NCBI GenBank assembly: GCA_016271365.2
Contig: CM028136.1
Coordinates: 471,074,001-471,138,000, forward strand
Source of the DNA: Neoceratodus forsteri
Taxonomy: Eukaryota; Chordata; Ceratodontiformes; Ceratodontidae
Reading direction: 5' to 3'
DNA: 64,000 nt
Shown: positions 58,331 to 64,000 of the stretch, piece after piece
Layout: each line of letters opens with the position of its first letter
Numbering within the stretch: the first letter of the stretch is position 1
Notes under the pieces: model-generated
The model's input: the letters and a program-made list of their open reading frames with translations, nothing else
Database searches by the model: none
Told to the model about the DNA's origin: nothing
Position numbers and translations under genes: made by a program

Positions 58331-58990
58331 TCAATGGTCATCCCCTGGAAAGCTGCCACATTTTCTGTAGGCGGCCATTTGCAATTAGCATGATAACAAA
58401 AGAAGCCATGGGGGCAGTGCAAGAATGAGTAACCAAGCCCATGCTTTGCAATATACCAGCTAATGGAGGTTTACTCCTCTAGTAACCACTGGGTGACTGC
58501 TGTGGAGATGATTGCAGTCTCCAGTAATGTCACACATTTATCCTCCCACCTAGCACTCCCTCTATGCCATGCCAGAGATCCAAACTCCCCCCACCACAAC
58601 CCTCTGGTCATAAATTCTCCAAGGGGTCACTCAGCCTTCAAAGAAAATTTGCAATCCCCGAGTTGAACAGTTCAGTCCACAGCATATAGTCCAGAAAGTC
58701 TCAAAAACACTGAAACAAAAAAAAAAAGTCCTGTCACTAATGCAGGTTGATCGACATGCTGTTAGGGTCCACTGCCATTGTAAACTAAGAGGTATAAACA
58801 GACTGTTCCATAGATTTACAGAAGAAGCTACGTCAGCTCATTGTCTCACATCCCAGATCATTTGACTCCTCTTCGTGGTGTGCTTCATGGTGTCCACTGA
58901 TGATACAGCAGAGTGTCTAGGCTGTACTGGTCCTGGGCTGCTCTTTGGTTTCAGGTCCTTGTGTTGCCTCACATCAGTAGAGTTGCTATG
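58331..58990. other. Interval between Penelope-like element and L1 ORF1
   Basis: Short minus-strand frames here may be the ORF1-ORF2 junction of the L1-type LINE whose ORF1 follows, but no motif is clear. It has an A10 run near 58720. Confidence 0.35.
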
Positions 58991-59830
58991 CTCAGGTGGA
59001 CCCATGGTGTCAAGAATGTACTATCTTGCCCCTTTCAGGCAGATGAATGATTCCATCATCTTCCCAATGGTCAATTGAAGAATGATAAGTGTGCCCAAAG
59101 AGCATTTGAGGCCCTTCTCTCTAGCAAGATCCTGGACATGGTCAAAGGACTTGTATTTAATGATGACTCACTTTGAAAAGTCAGGGTGGAAGAAGAGTTT
59201 TGAACCTTGCCATGTGAGACCCTTATTCACATGGACTTATAGAAAATGATTGGCGTTGTGTGGGCATTTTGACTTATTGGTGGCAGGCCCAATGTGATCC
59301 AATGCACCCTATCAATTTCAATGGACTTATCCCAGTACTGATTGAGAAACTGAGGCAAATGGGATCCAATGCACCCTATTGGTTTCAAAGGGCTTGTCCC
59401 AGTACTGATAGAGGAGCTGAGGCAACAGCCTCTGAAGAAAGTCGATCATGTCAGAGCCTTCCACCCTCTCTGGGAGAACAAACAGGCACACAATGTTCCG
59501 GTGATTTATGGGTCTCCTGATCATCTAGTTTATCCTATATGAGCCACAACTCCTTCTCTGTCAGTGCTAGGCATTGCTTTGCTGCAGGATCCCAATCCTT
59601 GATCTTGCTGATCATTGTCTCTTTTTCCAAGACATGGGCCCCTAAGGAATCCACAAAGGTTTTGACAGCAGCTAAGACCTCTATTACCCTTGAGAGTTTG
59701 CCTCTGATGCTTCCCATGCAGGTTTTAATTTCAAACAGCTCACTGGTTATGAGCCTCAACTTTGATTCCCTCTGGTAGTGGGGGTCAGTCATTTGTTAGC
59801 TGCTTTCATCGAGCTGCTGGGGGAAGCAGA
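58991..59830 (-). pseudogene. L1-type LINE ORF1 remnant
   Basis: Minus-strand ORF 59792-59535 has a heptad-like N-terminal region (ITSELFEIKTCMGSIRGKLS, VLAAVKTFVDSLGAHVLEKE), as in the coiled coil of L1 ORF1p. Next are NHRNIVCLFVLPERVEGSDM and IDFLQRLLPQLL, which match the RNA-recognition part (family: RRNNIRxxGLPExxEG). The C-terminal part near 59190-59050 reads SKLFFHPDFSK and LARERGLKCSLGTL. It may be the ORF1 of the L1 at 51.4-55.9 kb, with the Penelope-like block and a deletion in between, or a different copy. Confidence 0.75.
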
Positions 59831-60083
59831 GAGTTTGTGTTTTCTTTGGTAAGATTAAATCAGCAGATTCATTCTATCCATATTGCAGTGTCTGCTACCC
59901 TGTTATAGTTAGATATAACAGGCTGTAAGGGATTTGGGGGTGTTGATTGCCTCAGATTAAGTTGCCTTAGTCAGAGCCTTAGAAGCCAGGCTGCTTTCAG
60001 CTTGGCTGCATCATGTGACCCTGAGGAGCAGATTTTAAAGATGATGCCAGTTCCTGGCACAGTGTTAGAAACTAGACCTTTTG

Positions 60084-60085
<2 letters not shown>

Positions 60086-60121
<36 letters not shown>
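60086..60121. repeat. (GT)n microsatellite
   Basis: An uninterrupted GT tract of about 18 units. Confidence 0.96.
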
Positions 60122-60123
<2 letters not shown>

Positions 60124-60876
60124 CATGCTGGTTTCATGGGCAGCTCAACTTCAGCCTGAAACATTCACAAAGGACCACAAAAATAGAATGTGCAAAGTTT
60201 GAGGTGTCCAGTTCTTGAATTAAAAACAAGACTGCAGCATTAATCTACTGGATTACAAAACAAGTGTATTTGTAAAGGCTATCATTGGCTACTGCAAAGA
60301 ATGATCAGATAGTTTTGAACTAGGATGTTTAGCTGATTTTGCATCAACATATCAGTCAACTGGAACAAGTAAGACATCAACACAGCTAACAAAGGGGGAA
60401 ACAAATGACAATTGGAACAGTTTCTGCAGTGATTAGAATTTATTGATCGGGCCATGTTTTTCAGAAGGGAGCTGCTGACTTGAAGCACCCATTAGACATG
60501 ATTCCCGAAATCACAAAAGTCAGACCTCCCGCAACATAGTCTAACTTTCAAATGCATTTGTCACACTTTGCTGTAAATATTGCACCACTTTCAGTACACA
60601 AAATTATGCCTATTTCAATTTTTGTTGCAAGCAGCTGCAAATTAGGAAAGTGTTGAACAAATTTAGGCACCATTAAGAAAAAGGTGCTAGATTTTTTTTC
60701 ACAACTGGGAGAACACTAATGGAGTGGAAAATGGGCATTTGCCTCTCAATCCTCCACTCTACAAATCTAGCCCAATCATTTTACTATATCAGTTGAACTA
60801 CAAGTATTCATTGGGTATATAGTATATGGTTACACCTTGTTGTGTATGGATTTCCATCCTAACTAAAATACTGTTG

Positions 60877-61050
60877 TACTGCAGTTCAAATGTCATAGAA
60901 TGCTGTTGTACTCTCATGTGGTACAACTTTTTTTTTAATTAGAATGGAAATTCACAATACCTGTTGAACCACAGTTCAAATGTTATAGAATACTGTTTTA
61001 CTCTTATATGGAACAACTTTTTTTAAATTAGAATGGAAATTCATTCAACC
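60877..61050. repeat. Tandem duplication, ~90 bp unit, two copies
   Basis: CAGTTCAAATGTCATAGAAT (60881) is repeated as CAGTTCAAATGTTATAGAAT (60973). Both are followed by TACTCTYATRTGGWACAACT, a T run and TTAGAATGGAAATTCA. The copies differ at few positions, so this is an older local duplication. Confidence 0.85.
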
Positions 61051-61404
61051 TGCCATTTTACATTCATTGTGTCTCCCCCAACCCCATACACAGAACCCAG
61101 AGCCTCCCCTAACACAAAATCTTCTCTTGTTTCTCATTTAAAAAGGCAGAAACTCACACATCTCCTAAAGGGTTTTGAGCATCTGGACAAGAATGTTTTT
61201 TTATAATAAAAAAAAGAAACCAAAGCTTTCTTAGGAAGAAAAAAAAGAATACTTTTTTTATCTTACACTTCAAATCATATACTATAGAAACAGGGTACTG
61301 ATGACACTTGAGACTTCTTATGCTTAGCTTTTGAGGGCTCTATGATGTCATCACAACACACCATTGATGGAAACACAGCCTTGTTGAGCATGGTTGCCCA
61401 TCCA

Positions 61405-64000
61405 TTATTTATTGATTGATTTATTCATTTAGTAACCAGGATGGTGCACTGATCTAAAGACCTTTTTTCAAGCATGGCATGGGCCAGAAACTGGCACAAA
61501 CAGTGTAAAATACAGTGAGTGAACAGAGTGGATCATACAGGGAACATAACAGGGAATCAAGTATTGGTCAAGCTAACAGAGAAAATATAAGGTAAACAGT
61601 ACCAGATACATCAACAATTGAGCATCCCAAGGTATGTACCATTTAGGTAAACAGGGTAAGTTGCTCCATCATTCAACAACAGGAATAACAATAGGATTCA
61701 GGGCAGGAGAGGAGATTGGAGCACTAGAGGGAGGAGGGGTTAAGGGTGGGCTGTAAAGGAGGTGCAGCCTTGCTAGTGGCCTATTGGCAGAAGCAGGTTG
61801 TGGAGGACGGAAAGTGCATTCTTAATAGGGAATTTAGACTTGGGGGGGGTTGGGGAATGTAGGGAGGAGGGGAAGTTGTTCCATAGTGAGAGTCCGGGCT
61901 GCAGAGAAGGCTCTTAGGCCCATCCTTATAGTTACGTTAGAACATTCTAGTTGGAGGTGGGAAGACAGACGTAGATTGCAGTAGTAGGTTCTGGGCCAGA
62001 TAAGAAGGGATAGTGGAGAGTAGGAGGGATTATGCAAGGTATCAGCAATGGTCCAGGCCAGTAGGTAGGTGAGCTGCACTTGTGGAAGGAGCCAGTTAAG
62101 AAACTGGTAAAGAGCTGTGGTGAGTGAGGAGAGGGACACAGAGGGCAAGGTAGCATTTATGATTGTAGGTACTATCCAGGCAGTTCAGGTTGGTAATGGA
62201 GGTGAGGGAGTACACTGGGCAGCCATAGTCAAGGAGGGGGAGGAGGTTGCCACGGGCAATAGCCAAGGTAGGCTTCTGGCAAGAGGTGGTTGATCAAAAG
62301 ACAGCAGAGCCCTATCTTCTGGTTGATGTGCCTAATCAGTGAGGCAATGTGGTCAGGTTACATTAGGGATGGGTCCAGGATAACCCCCAGATACTTGAAG
62401 GCAGGAACAGTGTCAAGGGGAGATCCATCTGGGGATTTGACAGTGAGAAGGCAGCTGTTGTGGGCAAGGGCAGAGAGTTTCACTTTGGAACAGAAAAGCA
62501 TGGCCTATGTTTTGGCAGAATTGAGCAACAGTTTGCTGGTGAAGAACCAACAATGTGCCTTGCAGAAATCATCAGTAAGAGTGGCAGAAAGTGAGGAGGG
62601 GAGGGATCACTTTGGTATCATATTCAGTCATCGATGTAGCAGAGTGATTTACAGGATAGGCCCTCCAACAGGAGAGAGTTAATGAAGATGGAAAAGAGAA
62701 GGGGGCCAAGAACAGATCTCTGGGGGACTCCCACAGAGACAGGAAATAGGGGGGAGGTGGCACCACCAAGGCAGACCATCTGTTTCCTACCAGAGAGTTA
62801 GTTAGTGAACCAGGCTGTGGAGGCAAGGGGCAAACCAAAACCATTAAGTTTTACTAACAGGATATTGTGATTTACAAGGTCAAATGCTTTGGACAGATCT
62901 ACAAATATAGCACCAGTTAGCATCCCTTCATCCATTGTCCTCAGCACATGGTCGGTGAAGAGGGCAAGGGCTGTGGTAGTGCTGTGCCCCTTCCAGAAAC
63001 TATGTTGCTGAGGGCAAAGGAGATTATATTTGGAGATATGCTCTGTAATTTGATAGTTTACTGCCTTCTCTAGGAGCTTACCAAGATGGGGCAGAATGGA
63101 GATGAAATGGTAGTTGCCCATAAGACTAGGGTCACCTGATATTACGAATGGGGACAATTTTGGCCTGCTTCCAGACAGAGGAGACAGAGGCTGTAGTAAG
63201 GAAGAGGTTAAAGATGAAGGTGAGTGGATAGGCAATGTTCTGGGCCACTAGTTTTAAGAAGCAGGAGGATAGACTGTCACTCCCTTGAGATGGTAGGCTG
63301 AGGAGGAGCTTAAGTGTCCCAGGAGGAGAAATGGTCTTGAAACAAAAAGGGGGCTAGTAGGTGGAGAAGGTAGAGGAGGGGGCAAGGAGTGGAGGAGGGC
63401 TTAGCCAGGTAGCTGCTAAGGTCTAAGAAATGTGCATGAAGTGCATTTCCAAATGTCAGTAGCATCAGTGAGGGAGCCTTGTTGTGTGTTTAAGGGGGAA
63501 AGTGACTGCTTGGTGTGGAGGGAGAGCAAGGCATTAATGGAGGCTCAGAAATGCCTGGGGTTGCCTTGGTGACTGGATTAAAGTGGTTGGAAGTAGGCTG
63601 ACTTCCTAAAGTGTATACAGCACTTGCAGAGATCTCACAGTTGAGGGTAGCCATTCCAAAGGGTAGAGGATGGGGCAGCTTTATAGTTGTCCCACTTTGT
63701 GTCATGCTGCTTCATATAAGCTTGAGGAGGTCCCAAGTGATTCAGTGAGTGTCACCCTCACGCACTCTGTGAGAAGTGAGCGGAAAATGCTTCTCTTGGA
63801 TGTGAGACAGGGCTGAGACAAAGATGTCTAGTGCAAGGTCAGCGTTAGTGGCACCATGGAGGGAAGTCCAGTCAAGGGCTCTGAGATCATCCTGAAGCTT
63901 GAGTGGTTCAATATTAGAGAAATTGTGAAACATCATGTAGGTAGGTGGGAAGTGGGGTGGTTTGGAATGTCAGGCACAGTAGATGGGGGAGTGGTCATTA
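61405..64000 (-). mobile_element. L2/Rex1-like LINE, runs off right edge
   Basis: Minus strand: linker NFSNIEPLKLQDDLRALDW (63742-63936); RT with FISILPHLGKLLEKAVNYQI, CPQQHSFWKGHSTTTALALF and GAIFVDLSKAFDLVNHNILL (62798-63235); catalytic CYIDD near 62630; and a C-terminal part at 61834-62148. The 3' end is CCTGGTTACTAAATGAATAA plus an (AATAAA)n-like tail, seen as TTTATTTATTGATTGATTT at 61405. The endonuclease would lie beyond base 64000. Frameshifts are present, so the visible part is not intact. Confidence 0.82.

Larger units (their letters stand above)
59831..61404. other. Unassigned AT-rich interval
   Basis: It contains a (GT)n tract and a small tandem duplication (listed separately). 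Otherwise no gene or element was recognised. The part near 59830-60080 may be the 5' UTR of the L1-type LINE on its left. Confidence 0.5.

Overview
This 64 kb window looks like intergenic or intronic DNA from a repeat-dense vertebrate genome. I see no host protein-coding gene and no convincing functional RNA gene. Nearly every long open frame belongs to a decayed transposable element. The mix is CR1, L2/Rex1-like, L1/Tx1-like and I/Vingi-like LINEs, a Penelope-like element, a Ty3/gypsy LTR element with a tRNA-Leu primer site, Tigger-like, hAT and Kolobok/T2-like DNA elements, foldback elements, tRNA-derived SINEs, and (CA)n/(GT)n tracts. This suggests a large-genome tetrapod or basal vertebrate. 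A caecilian or other amphibian is my best guess, but sequence alone does not fix the species.

Layout. 0-5 kb: a CR1 3' fragment, a (TG)n tract, and an L2-like LINE (minus) split by a Kolobok/T2-like TTAA element. 5.3-9.4 kb: a CR1 (minus) split by a tandemly duplicated unknown insertion that carries a (TGTTA)n tract. 9.6-13.7 kb: a Tigger-like DNA transposon holding a 3-unit tandem repeat and a 1.56 kb foldback element. 14.1-16.8 kb: the 5' half of an L2-like LINE (minus) next to the 3' half of a CR1 (plus). 16.8-19.4 kb: a tRNA-like remnant, duplicated blocks, and a minisatellite with embedded CA tracts. 19.7-23.0 kb: the most complete L2-like LINE (plus). 23-28 kb: LINE fragments, a 0.5 kb SINE with target duplication, a hairpin MITE and a CORE-type SINE. 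28.4-32.1 kb: CR1 pieces, an L2-like LINE, a second tRNA-type SINE, and a CR1-type ORF1 fragment with an SGNH-esterase motif. 32.1-38.5 kb: a long I/Vingi-like LINE (minus).

40.7-50.4 kb is the richest nest. A CR1 (plus) is split by a gypsy element (LTRs 41805-42693 and 44830-47708). The 3' LTR of that element is itself split by a 1.98 kb foldback element. Downstream the same CR1 is split again by a 356 bp hAT MITE with an 8 bp target duplication, and it ends in a ~1.2 kb inverted repeat of CR1 3' ends. 50.5-64 kb: a second hairpin MITE, an L1-like LINE (minus) split by another L1 (plus) with target duplication, a Penelope-like element with RT and GIY-YIG remnants, an L1 ORF1 remnant, and an L2-like LINE (minus) that runs off the window edge.

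The elements do not form a pathway. Their relationships are parasitic and historical: SINE 3' tails match a LINE tail in the same window, and insertions inside insertions give a relative age order.
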